This document shows, piece by piece, positions 55,116 to 62,712 of a stretch of 62,712 nucleotides of DNA. Location of the stretch: the IMG/VR virus record IMGVR_UViG_3300032236_000245, positions 1-62,712 of that record; one strand, given 5' to 3'. The position numbers and the translations under genes were made by a program. Numbering within the stretch: position 1 is the stretch's first letter; each line of letters starts with the position of its first letter. The notes beneath the pieces are model-generated. The model saw only the letters and a list, made by a program, of their open reading frames with translations, had not been told where the DNA came from and did no database searches. Origin of the DNA: a virus.

Positions 55116-57664
55116 TAGCGTCTCCCGTCTGGGCGGATATCAAACCGCATCAGCCCCAACTGCCACGTCGTACCCTTCTTGGTGGACTCAACCCGAAATG
55201 CCATTTGGCGTCCACGGACACGGGCGTACAGCACTCCGGTGTACTGCTCAACCGGAATCTGAGCAGGAGGCGTAGGCGGCAGGACAATGCTATTGACCGT
55301 ACTGGGAGTCGAGGAATCGTAGTTAGAGCCGGGGTAGTACCGTGGCTTCAAGGTCAGCAGCACCTGCGGGTTAGACCCCGGCGTCGATCCGTCGAAGGTC
55401 AAGTCAGGGACGATGCGGGATACGAACGACAGATGCTCGCCGTCGTCCAGATCAAAGTCGCTCGTCTCAATGTAGGCAGGGAGTGCCACAGAGGGAGTGA
55501 CCGATCCATCGTCATAACCGATTTCATGCTTGACGATCTGATTGCCGGGGCTATTGGTCACCGCAGCGTAAATCGTATGAGACGCCGCCGTCGTACTGTT
55601 GTAGCCGCGTGTGAGACCACTAAGGAACGTACCACCATTCGTCGTGTAGGCAATTTGTTCATTGTCGATAATGACCACGCCAGAGTTGGGATAAGACGCA
55701 GAAGTGATCATTGGGATTTGCGTATCGGTGGCCGATATAGCCGCAGACAGATAAGAGTTCTGTACGCTGATAACCCCATACGGAGTAGACGATAACGGGG
55801 TGTCATACCACCCTGTGCGGTTCATCGTGCCGAAATACCAATTATTGTCCGCATAGTTCCAAATGACGTAGCTGTCATTCGTATTGCTATTGGTTGATGG
55901 GTAGTGCCACCAGACCTCACTGTACTCTTCGTTATGACCGCAGATGACCTGATACGACTGTGAGAAGTTCAGGTTGTTGAAGATGTACTGACGGATCGTG
56001 CAGGGGAGCGGGGAAACCGTACCGCTATACACGTAGAACTTATCGACGCCCATCCAGTAGGTGATGTTGTTCACCGTGATCATGGCGTTAGGCGACATGA
56101 TGGAGATGTTGTCCATCAAGGTCTGGAAGTTAAACACGTACGGCGCACCGATGTACTGCATGGAATACAGGGCTTTGTCCGTCCAGATCAGAAGTTCCTG
56201 ACGCGCTGCCGTGCCACCAACGATGTACGAACCGTTGGCTAAGATCACTTCGCCTGACTGATTGAACGTAGATGGTGTCCATTCTTGAACAACAGACTGA
56301 TCAGACCACCGTACAAGCATGGGGTTGAATGCAGGGGTTGGATTAGACGGATCATATGGAGATGACCCAAGCGCCACAGCAAATTGATATGTGCTGAACG
56401 ATACAATCTGATTGATCTGCGTCGGGGATGTGTTACCCGCAAAACTAAAATTGACAACTGAAGCCGTCGTAAGCGTCACTGCGGCACTGACCGTGATTGT
56501 CGTGCTGCCGTTCCAACCGCCCAGAGTGCTATACAAAACGTATGTACCCGCCGGAATGGTACCGCCACCCGACTTCACTGAAACAACCGCGCCGTAGTCG
56601 ATATCTAACGTATCGGAAACTACAAACGTAGTGCTGCCTGTAACGTTGGCTTGGACTGTCTTATACGTTTTCGGTACGGAATTAGCATACGCGAGCATCG
56701 TGACCGCAGGGGCATACGTCGTGGTGTCTTTGACCCAGTAGTAAATCTTGCCGCCGCGAGCGCCAAAAAGGAGGTTTTCGCCCCAGTTAGACTGCGACCA
56801 AAGAGCTAGAGGGGTAGATCCACCTGTACTCGTACCCCACGCACCAGAACCCCAAGCAGATACGCCCCAACCCGCACTTGCAGTTGCAGAATACGTGGCG
56901 CTAGATGCCACAAGATCATATGTGGCTACAACGGCAGAGCCGCCACCCGATGAACTGCCACCTACGCCCGGAACATACACCGTATATGTGCCAGACCCTG
57001 CGGTGACAATTTCGTACGATCCGTTCAATCGTAAGTTTGTAACCGTACCCGCTACGGTCATGGGACCTGTAGTACCGCTTAAGAAAGACAAAGAAGATGT
57101 AGTAGACGCCGTTATAGTCTTGACGCCGTTATATCCGGCAGGAGTTACACCTGCAATGGTTACTGAGTCGCCTACCGTAGGCGCAACGGCTTGAGGGGCA
57201 AACGTAATAGTCGCCGCGGTGCCATCTCCACTTGTGCCGGTTACCGTAAGCGTCAAAAATCCAGTACTACCTGAAAACGTAACAAACGAACCCGCTGTAG
57301 AAGCAAATCCCGCGTCAGTCACTGTAACCAGATTGCTGCCGGATACAGCCGTAAATGGGCTAGCGCCAAGAGTTACAGTACGTGAAACCGGCGTGATGGG
57401 ATAAAACGTGCCGTTGTTTTGCACGTAGTATCGTTGATTGGTACCAACCGCAATCAATGCTTCAGACGACAACGTGACCCATTCAAATAGGGATCGGCAT
57501 ACACCGGCAAACGAGTTCAGTGAGTTTGTAATCCAGCCGCCGATCTTTTCAGCGTAACCAGAGCGGAACCGAATCTTGTCACCGCTCCAGTAGCCGCCTT
57601 CACCCGCGTAGTTGGTGTTCTCGCGGTTCATCCCTGTTTTGACTTGGATCTTCTTAAGGGGCAT
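55115..57664 (-). CDS. Tail nozzle / stabilisation-like protein
   Basis: 849 aa. MPLKKIQVKTGMNRENTNYA, GEGGYWSGDKIRFRSGYAEK, IGGW is a start shared by podovirus hub/nozzle proteins (P22 gp10-like, or tail tubular B type). The first 450 residues include an insert of beta repeats (LTVTGTSGDGTAATITFAPQ; VAPTVGDSVTIAGVTPAGYN). The second half is a propeller-like region with RWSDQSVVQEWTPSTFNQSG, WTDKALYSMQYIGAPYVFNF and MGVDKFYVYSGTVSPLPCTI. It would close the portal and form the tail tube. Position next to lysis and internal protein genes fits. Confidence 0.72.
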   Translation of the reverse strand: MPLKKIQVKTGMNRENTNYAGEGGYWSGDKIRFRSGYAEKIGGWITNSLNSFAGVCRSLFEWVTLSSEALIAVGTNQRYYVQNNGTFYPITPVSRTVTLGASPFTAVSGSNLVTVTDAGFASTAGSFVTFSGSTGFLTLTVTGTSGDGTAATITFAPQAVAPTVGDSVTIAGVTPAGYNGVKTITASTTSSLSFLSGTTGPMTVAGTVTNLRLNGSYEIVTAGSGTYTVYVPGVGGSSSGGGSAVVATYDLVASSATYSATASAGWGVSAWGSGAWGTSTGGSTPLALWSQSNWGENLLFGARGGKIYYWVKDTTTYAPAVTMLAYANSVPKTYKTVQANVTGSTTFVVSDTLDIDYGAVVSVKSGGGTIPAGTYVLYSTLGGWNGSTTITVSAAVTLTTASVVNFSFAGNTSPTQINQIVSFSTYQFAVALGSSPYDPSNPTPAFNPMLVRWSDQSVVQEWTPSTFNQSGEVILANGSYIVGGTAARQELLIWTDKALYSMQYIGAPYVFNFQTLMDNISIMSPNAMITVNNITYWMGVDKFYVYSGTVSPLPCTIRQYIFNNLNFSQSYQVICGHNEEYSEVWWHYPSTNSNTNDSYVIWNYADNNWYFGTMNRTGWYDTPLSSTPYGVISVQNSYLSAAISATDTQIPMITSASYPNSGVVIIDNEQIAYTTNGGTFLSGLTRGYNSTTAASHTIYAAVTNSPGNQIVKHEIGYDDGSVTPSVALPAYIETSDFDLDDGEHLSFVSRIVPDLTFDGSTPGSNPQVLLTLKPRYYPGSNYDSSTPSTVNSIVLPPTPPAQIPVEQYTGVLYARVRGRQMAFRVESTKKGTTWQLGLMRFDIRPDGRR

Positions 57665-57666
57665 GA

Positions 57667-58110
57667 CTACACCTTGGAGAACAACTCGGCTTCAGCAGCG
57701 CGACGTTTAACGAGTCCCGGTAAAACCTTGCCACCGCCTTTGGTCCACTTGCCAAACTCCAGAGCCGCCTCAGCGAACTTCTTTTCGTTGACGAGTTTCA
57801 GCAGGGTAGATGACTTGAAGTTGCCTGAACCACAGTTGAATACGAAGTCGCACAAGGCGTCGAACTGATTCTGCGTCAGTTGCGGCTCAACCATATTATT
57901 GACCGTACTCTGAGCGCCAAGAAGATCCAACATCAAGTATTGATCAGCGCGGGCCTGATCAATTGTCAGCCCCTCATGCACTTCAGGACCAGTATGTCCG
58001 TAGCCAATCGTCCACTTCTCAGCAGGGCATTTGTACGCGGTCAGTTTGCAACCTTCAAACTGCTTCGTGATAGCGGCACAGTTTGGGCTGACACTCATTC
58101 GTTTCATCAT
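57667..58110 (-). CDS. Endolysin, GH24 lysozyme (T4/P21 type)
   Basis: 147 aa. Catalytic pattern E19-x8-C28-x5-T34 in KQFEGCKLTAYKCPAEKWTI, then GYGHT. The common form has Asp at the second position; Cys is found in some phage enzymes. Further GH24 motifs: TQNQFDALCDFVFNCGSGNF and the C-terminal LPGLVKRRAAEAELF. It cleaves the MurNAc-GlcNAc bond. No N-terminal signal or SAR helix is seen, so release would need a holin. It lies at the end of the lysis cassette, 11 nt after the nested lipoprotein gene. Confidence 0.92.
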   Translation of the reverse strand: MMKRMSVSPNCAAITKQFEGCKLTAYKCPAEKWTIGYGHTGPEVHEGLTIDQARADQYLMLDLLGAQSTVNNMVEPQLTQNQFDALCDFVFNCGSGNFKSSTLLKLVNEKKFAEAALEFGKWTKGGGKVLPGLVKRRAAEAELFSKV

Positions 58111-58120
58111 GGGGTAATTC

Positions 58121-58327
58121 TCACTGCACCGTACATTGAACGCCTAAGACGATTGGGGGCAACTGCTTGAGGTTATGTTCTCGCTGCCGCCCCCATTCAT
58201 CTTGTTCATCAACCAGACTTGCTGCCGGATGACAGTCCAACCCTTGCTGATGTAATGACGTGCATGATGGCGTTAAACAAGCCAGCAAGAGAAACAAGCC
58301 CCGCAGCCAGAGATTGAAGCGTTGCAT
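58121..58327 (-). CDS. Probable o-spanin-like lipoprotein, overlapping the holin-like gene
   Basis: 68 aa from ATG 58327 (MQRFNLWLRGLFLLLACLTP SCTSLHQQ). A basic start, a hydrophobic stretch and a LLAC lipobox make a lipoprotein signal with Cys17 as the likely acylated residue. The mature part is short and Pro/Gln-containing (QLPPIVLGVQ). The 5' half lies in another frame within the holin-like gene, the nested arrangement typical of Rz1-type outer-membrane spanins. A matching inner spanin was not clear; the 72-aa protein upstream (58502-58720) could serve. Confidence 0.6.
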   Translation of the reverse strand: MQRFNLWLRGLFLLLACLTPSCTSLHQQGLDCHPAASLVDEQDEWGRQREHNLKQLPPIVLGVQCTVQ

Positions 58328-58502
58328 CGTCAATCCCCAAGTTATAGCCAAAGCCCTTGCCAAGCGACACAGCGGAGCCAAGGACAGCAAGGACGGAGTT
58401 CACCGCAATCGTGCCGTTCTTCCACGCCTCGACGTTGGCGACTTCCTTGCCCTTCTTGAACAAGTCCATGAACCCAGAAATATTCTTGATGAAGTCAAAC
58501 AT
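58209..58502 (-). CDS. Holin-like membrane protein
   Basis: 97 aa. Two hydrophobic segments at ~30-47 (TIAVNSVLAVLGSAVSLG) and ~62-82 (LQSLAAGLVSLAGLFNAIMH), with a hydrophilic N-terminus (MFDFIKNISGFMDLFKKGKE) and a Ser/Gly-rich basic tail. The size and two-helix topology suit a class II-type phage holin. It lies between the 72-aa membrane protein and the lysozyme, with the lipoprotein gene nested in its 3' end. Holin function is inferred from context. Confidence 0.65.
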   Translation of the reverse strand: MFDFIKNISGFMDLFKKGKEVANVEAWKNGTIAVNSVLAVLGSAVSLGKGFGYNLGIDDATLQSLAAGLVSLAGLFNAIMHVITSARVGLSSGSKSG

Positions 58503-58720
58503 TATTCAGTCCTCTTAGGAATGCGCTGTTCTAGCGCGGTAACTCTGCTTTCCATCTTCAAGGCATAAGCATTGAAGTTGTTGGCTAATTCATCTACTCG
58601 GTTGATAAGTGAGGTGCCAAGCCATGCAATCAATCCAATCAGCACAGTGATCAGAGCGCCCGTAAAGTCTTTTGGTACCATGACTTTCATAGATTGTGTG
58701 TCCGTAGGATTGAATGCCAT
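58502..58720 (-). CDS. Single-pass membrane protein with coiled coil (lysis cassette)
   Basis: 72 aa. Residues ~20-37 (TGALITVLIGLIAWLGTSLI) form a membrane segment, followed by a coiled coil (NRVDELANNFNAYALKMESR, VTALEQRIPKRTE). N-in topology would put the coil in the periplasm, as in inner-membrane spanins, though i-spanins are usually longer. XhlA-like lysis accessory is an alternative. ATG is separated by 3 nt from the 199-aa gene; stop overlaps the holin-like start by one base. Confidence 0.6.
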   Translation of the reverse strand: MAFNPTDTQSMKVMVPKDFTGALITVLIGLIAWLGTSLINRVDELANNFNAYALKMESRVTALEQRIPKRTE

Positions 58721-58723
58721 GAT

Positions 58724-59323
58724 TTACGTCCAGATAAATTGAACTTGGCCCGCAGCGCCGCCGCCCGACGCAGCAGAACTAAGAGGGCTACCACCGCCTC
58801 CGCCGCCGGGAGCCGTGCCGTTACCGGGACCAGTACCACCCGCACCGCCACCGGAAGATCCTGATGGTCCTGCACCCGCGCCGCCGACAATGGATGTACC
58901 GCTTGTTGTACCGGTAAAACCAGAACCGCCAGTAAAGCCACCGCCACTACCGTTCACACCACCCGAACCCGCGCCGCCGCCGTTTGCGGTCAACGACACG
59001 CCACCCGGAGTACTCGTAACAGTTGATGCGTTACCGGGGACACCGGCCAAACTACTACCGCTAGTTCTACCGCTTACTGCCGCTGCGACTGTGTACGTAA
59101 AGGATGTATAAGACCCGACAGCGACTGTGAGGGTTGTAAAACCACCGCCACCACCCGAGCCGCCTTGTCCTGTTGCTGCGTTTTCGCCGCCACCACCACC
59201 ACCCCATACGTTGATCTGCACACTAGTCGCGCCAACTGGAACAGGAATAGATTGCGTCGTGCCAGACGTAAATGTATTTGTTTGTCCGGCAAAAGAACTT
59301 ATGACATTGAGAATAGCGCCCAT
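58724..59323 (-). CDS. Gly-rich tail appendage protein
   Basis: 199 aa. MGAILNVISSFAGQTNTFTS, IPVPVGATSVQINVWGGGGG, then polyglycine-rich motifs (GGSGGGGGFTTLTVAVGSYT; GVNGSGGGFTGGSGFTGTTS; GNGTAPGGGGGGSPLSSAAS) and the end AAGQVQFIWT. The AxxVxIxxWGGGGGG...G-rich core and terminal FxWT are shared with the glycine-rich adhesin-tip type of phage tail proteins (polyglycine II-like). Function in adsorption is inferred. Confidence 0.75.
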   Translation of the reverse strand: MGAILNVISSFAGQTNTFTSGTTQSIPVPVGATSVQINVWGGGGGGENAATGQGGSGGGGGFTTLTVAVGSYTSFTYTVAAAVSGRTSGSSLAGVPGNASTVTSTPGGVSLTANGGGAGSGGVNGSGGGFTGGSGFTGTTSGTSIVGGAGAGPSGSSGGGAGGTGPGNGTAPGGGGGGSPLSSAASGGGAAGQVQFIWT

Positions 59324-59332
59324 GTATAGCCC

Positions 59333-59809
59333 TTAACTGATGTAGATGGACACTTGTGCGCCCACTGTAGTACCGAACAACGACACCGCGTCAACACGCG
59401 AGAATACAAAACGAGTATTGGAAGGATTACCTAAAAGGTCAAATGTTGACGATGGCGATGACATAGTTGTGCCATTGATAGTTAACGAATTGATACCGGT
59501 AAGGTTGTTTCCGGATACATAAACGTAATAGTACTGCGCGTCACCAGTACCGTTAGCTGCGCTTCGGGACATAACACCAATAACAGTCAGTCCGTTAACA
59601 ATGTAGGGCGTAGTCGATATGCTACCCACAGCCGTATCAGGATAATAAAGAAATCCAGTTGTGCCTGAAGCAATAACAGTAGTCCAACCTAACCAGTCAA
59701 ATGTATTACCGTTACCGGGGTTTGTAGATGATGAGCGACCAACAGTCACACGGTTGTTACTGCTACCGCCGCCGTTTGCCATGATCAAGTTAAGTGCGCC
59801 GCTCATCAC
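59333..59809 (-). CDS. Small fibre-associated beta protein
   Basis: 158 aa. MMSGALNLIMANGGGSSNNR, then FDWLGWTTVIASGTTGFLYY, STTPYIVNGLTVIGVMSRSA, NNLTGINSLTINGTTMSSPS, LFGTTVGAQVSIYIS. Beta-rich, with a repeated L-T-I/V-x-G turn pattern. It lies between two fibre-type genes with 10-nt and 7-nt spacers. Probably a fibre assembly or adhesin partner; the family is not recognised. Confidence 0.6.
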   Translation of the reverse strand: MMSGALNLIMANGGGSSNNRVTVGRSSSTNPGNGNTFDWLGWTTVIASGTTGFLYYPDTAVGSISTTPYIVNGLTVIGVMSRSAANGTGDAQYYYVYVSGNNLTGINSLTINGTTMSSPSSTFDLLGNPSNTRFVFSRVDAVSLFGTTVGAQVSIYIS

Positions 59810-59815
59810 TAAGCC

Positions 59816-61816
59816 TTAGGTTAAGTTGGAGCCGGTAACAAGCCAACGAGTACTCGTTAACTTAACTGCGGTAGCTAAACCATATCGACCAAGAGTGCGC
59901 ACACCCGTAGTACCCGACGTATTGATCGCGGTATCTGTGACGATATTGATGGCAATGTTCGTAGACGAGATGCTCGTTGTTGTATCGTTCATGAACGACA
60001 GAACAGTGCCGACTGGGTAAGGCACCGTGGTATTTGCCGGAATCAGTACGGTTGGAATGGCAGTGATTGCACCCGAGACAGTACCCGTAGGATTCAACGC
60101 AGTACCCGCTGCGTTAACCAGCGTGAGGCTATATGGATTCGTACCGCTGACGTTTGAAATGATAGAGCCAGCGGCGACGTTTGTTCCAGTAACGGTCTGA
60201 CCAACAGCAAAAGTACCCGCAACGGTGCCGCTTGCCGTAATGATGTTGGATGCCGTAGTACCGGACGATGCAGTCGAAGTGGCACCCGCCGTACCGCTGT
60301 AATAGATCGTCTTACCAGAATCAGACAGTATCGCCGTGTAAGTGCTACCGGTGATGCTGTTGATCGGAGCTTCAAGGTAACCGACGTTGTAGTTAGTACC
60401 CGAGGCACTCGCAATCTGCGCCGAATGGATACCGCTTGGGCCGTTGACGGTAAGCGTTGGGCTACCGGCATAGAAGGACATCGTGGTGGAACCCACGGTT
60501 TGATTGACGTTTACAACCCAAGAAGTACCACTACCCGATTGGATTATGGTGCCTTGTGCAACGCCGGTACCGGTCACAAGTTGGCCTGTCGCTACGGCAG
60601 CGTTGGTTGCGCCGAGCGTGAGCGTCGTACCGGAAATTGAGCAACCCGTTTGAGTCGTAATTGTCGTAGGAGCAACAACGTTCACGTTGCCCGTCGAACC
60701 GATAGTCGCTCGCTGAGTCGTGTTAGTTGCAAAGCCTAGCGTATTGGCAGAGGGCAGGTAGACGCCATTAACTGGCACGGACGTTCCGTTGACCGTAAGC
60801 GTTGTACCTGTGATGGCTCCACTACTGGTGATCGCACCGCTGGTGATCGCACCGCTAGCATTGAAAGCACCGTATACGTTCCACGCGCCGGTAGACGCAT
60901 CCACCCAAGTAAGCGTCGGAGTACAGGTCAACGCAGTAGGAGAGCCGGAACTTGCAACCGTCTGAGAGGCATTGACTACCCAATAGTTACCACTACCGCC
61001 CGTGATAGTCGTACCTGTTAGGACATTAGTGCCGGTGACGATTTGTCCAATAGCAACCGTACCGCTAACGGTTGAAGATACCGTGAGCAAAGTTGATGCC
61101 GAGCCGGTGATCGTCGTGCTTGTGACGTTCTGACTTACACTGACTGTCCAAGCTGTGCCTGAGCCGCCAACGATCACAGTATTAGGTGCAATGCCTGTAC
61201 CGGAGAGAATTTGTCCGATAGCAACCGTGCCGCTATTGACGATTGTCAGCGTAAGATTGAATCCAGTAATGGATCCATTGAAGTTAGACGTGGCGGTTAC
61301 CGGCGCGATATAGCCGTTGATAGACGCTGCCGTGCCTGACGATTGTAGGAAGAGTACGGATCCAGACGTAACCGGACCGCCTTGCACGTATCCGCCAGAA
61401 GATGAACTGACGTAATTGACTGCTTCGACTACGTTTGTACCGTCCACAAGTAAGGCCATAGCCTTACCATTTGGAACCGAAATACCAGTTCCGCTTGCGG
61501 TTCTTACAGTTACGTTTTGTCCACCCGTCGTAGCGTTGGTAATGAAGTAGGTTTTTTGTACCGTAGGAACAATCAAACTGCGCGTAGCGGTCAATGCACC
61601 GGTCAACCTCAAAGCCGCATTTCGACCCGGACTAGCTGCGCCGTTAGCAATACTGACTGTGGTATCGGCATCTGGAATTGCTTGAGTCGAGTAACCACCA
61701 ATCGCCTGTTCGATCAACGTGCAGATGTTAGTGTTGGTGTAGTTGCCCCACAATCCAGACTCAGTACCGGTTGTGATGTTGATGAGGCCGAGGTTTGTGC
61801 TATATGCAATAGTCAT
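59816..61816 (-). CDS. Long tail fibre protein with repeated beta modules
   Basis: 666 aa. MTIAYSTNLGLINITTGTES, GLWGNYTNTNICTLIEQAIG is the N-terminal pattern of a widespread phage tail fibre family (xxGLxxxxxGTxxGxWGxxxNxNxxLLExAIxG). Four copies of a ~40-aa module follow: VGQxxTGTGVxxGTxIxxGSGTxWxVxxSQTVxST, at about 210, 250, 400 and 520. A short region GAITSGAITSSGAITGTTLT links them. C-terminal part: IAINIVTDTAINTSGTTGVR. Repeats can recombine and change fibre length. ATG overlaps the TGA of the 620-aa repeat protein. Confidence 0.82.
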   Translation of the reverse strand: MTIAYSTNLGLINITTGTESGLWGNYTNTNICTLIEQAIGGYSTQAIPDADTTVSIANGAASPGRNAALRLTGALTATRSLIVPTVQKTYFITNATTGGQNVTVRTASGTGISVPNGKAMALLVDGTNVVEAVNYVSSSSGGYVQGGPVTSGSVLFLQSSGTAASINGYIAPVTATSNFNGSITGFNLTLTIVNSGTVAIGQILSGTGIAPNTVIVGGSGTAWTVSVSQNVTSTTITGSASTLLTVSSTVSGTVAIGQIVTGTNVLTGTTITGGSGNYWVVNASQTVASSGSPTALTCTPTLTWVDASTGAWNVYGAFNASGAITSGAITSSGAITGTTLTVNGTSVPVNGVYLPSANTLGFATNTTQRATIGSTGNVNVVAPTTITTQTGCSISGTTLTLGATNAAVATGQLVTGTGVAQGTIIQSGSGTSWVVNVNQTVGSTTMSFYAGSPTLTVNGPSGIHSAQIASASGTNYNVGYLEAPINSITGSTYTAILSDSGKTIYYSGTAGATSTASSGTTASNIITASGTVAGTFAVGQTVTGTNVAAGSIISNVSGTNPYSLTLVNAAGTALNPTGTVSGAITAIPTVLIPANTTVPYPVGTVLSFMNDTTTSISSTNIAINIVTDTAINTSGTTGVRTLGRYGLATAVKLTSTRWLVTGSNLT

Positions 61817-62646
61817 ACTTTAGTCCAGCCTGAAGTTTGTGAGTCATCAACAGGAGTCCATGGTGAACTCTGTGAGTCATCAACCGGTGTCCAACTTGAT
61901 GCTTGTGTATCCACAACTGCTGTCCATGATGGCGTTTGAGAATCTGTAACAGGAACCCAATTTGGCGTCTGTGCGTCAACGACTGAGACCCAACCCGGAG
62001 TCTGGGAGTCGATGACCGATGTCCAAGCACCCGTAGGTGCGACGCTAACCGTTGTCCAATTAGGCGTCTGCGAATCAGTGACGGCAATCCAACTAGGGGT
62101 CTGCGCGTCATTGATCGGGGTCCAGTTAGGCGTTTCGGAATCGTCAATCGGCCCCCAGCTTGGTGTCTGAGCGTCGTCAACTGGATTCCAGATAAGCGTG
62201 ATCTGGACGGATACGGTCCCGATTGTACCAAAACCCGTAACCCCTGTGACAAGTACAATTATTGATGGGGGTGGGGAGACGTAAATCGGATCAAACGTGA
62301 TCCCACGAGGGGCGCGGAACTGCGGGTTCGGCCAGTCCGTCTGCTTGAACGGAGCCGGGATAATCGGGAACCGGACGGTGTAATTGACCCCAACGTCCTG
62401 CTGCGCGGCAAGGCGGGTGACCGGATTGGCCCAGTCGGTCTGCTTGAACGGAGCCAGAACCACCGGGGCGACTTGCCGCAGGGTGTAGTTAGCACCAACG
62501 TCTTGCTGCGCTGCAACACGAGTGACCGGATTGAACAGATCGACCGGACGGAACGGAGCCGCAACAACCGGGGCTACCTGTCGGATCGTGTTGTTCGGCC
62601 CGACTTCGTGTTGCGCGGCAAGGCGAGTGACCGGATTCGGCCAGTC
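61813..62646 (-). CDS. Repeat-rich fibre-like virion protein, C-terminal part (continues from base 1)
   Basis: Second portion of the 620-aa product that starts at 1029. It begins with DWPNPVTRLAAQHEVGPNNT, three further type-A repeats, a hydrophobic stretch (SIIVLVTGVTGFGTIGTVSV), and then about 11 copies of a short Trp repeat, W-x-P-V-x-D-S-Q-T-P-x (for example WNPVDDAQTPSWGPIDDSET). Short Trp repeats at the C-terminus of long fibre-like proteins are known in phages. ATG of the next gene overlaps its TGA. Confidence 0.8.
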   Translation of the reverse strand, partial: DWPNPVTRLAAQHEVGPNNTIRQVAPVVAAPFRPVDLFNPVTRVAAQQDVGANYTLRQVAPVVLAPFKQTDWANPVTRLAAQQDVGVNYTVRFPIIPAPFKQTDWPNPQFRAPRGITFDPIYVSPPPSIIVLVTGVTGFGTIGTVSVQITLIWNPVDDAQTPSWGPIDDSETPNWTPINDAQTPSWIAVTDSQTPNWTTVSVAPTGAWTSVIDSQTPGWVSVVDAQTPNWVPVTDSQTPSWTAVVDTQASSWTPVDDSQSSPWTPVDDSQTSGWTKV

Positions 62647-62712
62647 CGTCAGACGGGTCGGCGGACCCACAATTTGCAGAGTTAAGAAATCCGGGGGTAC
62701 CGGTTGAGCCGC
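62647..62712. repeat. Terminal direct repeat, right copy
   Basis: Identical to bases 1-66. Read on the minus strand it encodes the type-B module AAQPVPPDFLTLQIVGPPTR of the fibre-like protein, and joining the ends once keeps the frame open. Confidence 0.95.

Noticed and set aside
1-62712. Integrase, transposase, tRNA genes or phage RNA polymerase
   Set aside because: No tyrosine or serine recombinase, DDE transposase, cloverleaf or single-subunit polymerase motif was found by reading; a tRNAscan and profile search would be needed to exclude cryptic ones.
1-62712. True terminal repeats of a packaged linear genome
   Set aside because: The 66-bp repeat interrupts a gene that is in frame across the join, so assembly overlap of a circular or permuted molecule is simpler.

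Overview
The window is a complete, probably circular genome of a tailed, podovirus-like (short-tailed) dsDNA phage. The first 66 bases are repeated exactly as the last 66 (62647-62712), and one open reading frame runs in register across the join, so the unique sequence is about 62,646 bp. No integrase, excisionase, recognisable lysogeny switch, tRNA or phage RNA polymerase was seen. The host is not given. The repeated small-protein motif EREACAKV...AIRARGE (31879-33127) is one I associate with phages of Burkholderiales and other betaproteobacteria, so a freshwater or soil betaproteobacterial host is my inference.

Layout: two blocks. The plus strand from 22876 to 42617 carries early and replication genes. 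The minus strand carries all packaging, virion and lysis genes, read from 22543 down to 1, across the join and on from 62646 down to 42614. The blocks diverge at about 22.5-22.9 kb and converge at 42614-42617, where the two stop codons overlap.

Plus block, in order: a small basic protein; a non-coding stretch with a perfect parS-like palindrome; a 164-aa early protein; a terminator and a DnaA-box match; a 380-bp stretch with 13 copies of TGTGTCA/TGACACA and an 18-T tract (candidate origin or control region); about a dozen tiny genes, several membrane-spanning; a winged-helix-like protein; a strong sigma70-type promoter with two inverted repeats; then a DUF3150-like / MoxR AAA+ ATPase / metallopeptidase-VWA trio, an unknown 335-aa protein and a VRR-NUC nuclease. 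A hairpin and terminator follow, then a tandem family of five small paralogues, and then replication genes: family-A DNA polymerase, Cas4/RecB-like nuclease, HNH-like protein, SNF2-type helicase, a possible ssDNA-binding protein and a prim-pol/helicase fusion.

Minus block: small and large terminase, 924-aa portal with a Gln-rich coiled tail, GroES-like co-chaperonin, scaffold-like protein, head protein, major capsid protein, decoration-like and appendage proteins, connector-like proteins, small Lys-rich proteins, several fibre-like proteins (one with 12-13 repeats of about 31 aa spanning the join), a lysis cassette with a nested lipoprotein, nozzle-like protein, internal virion proteins and a 2284-aa polyvalent-type protein with a zincin motif and an ADP-ribosyltransferase-like segment.

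The points most worth following up are the repeat-rich candidate origin, two parS-core matches with no ParB gene, the promoter-operator-controlled MoxR/VWA trio, and the giant virion protein that shares the motif FVGPPKP with an early DNA-metabolism protein.
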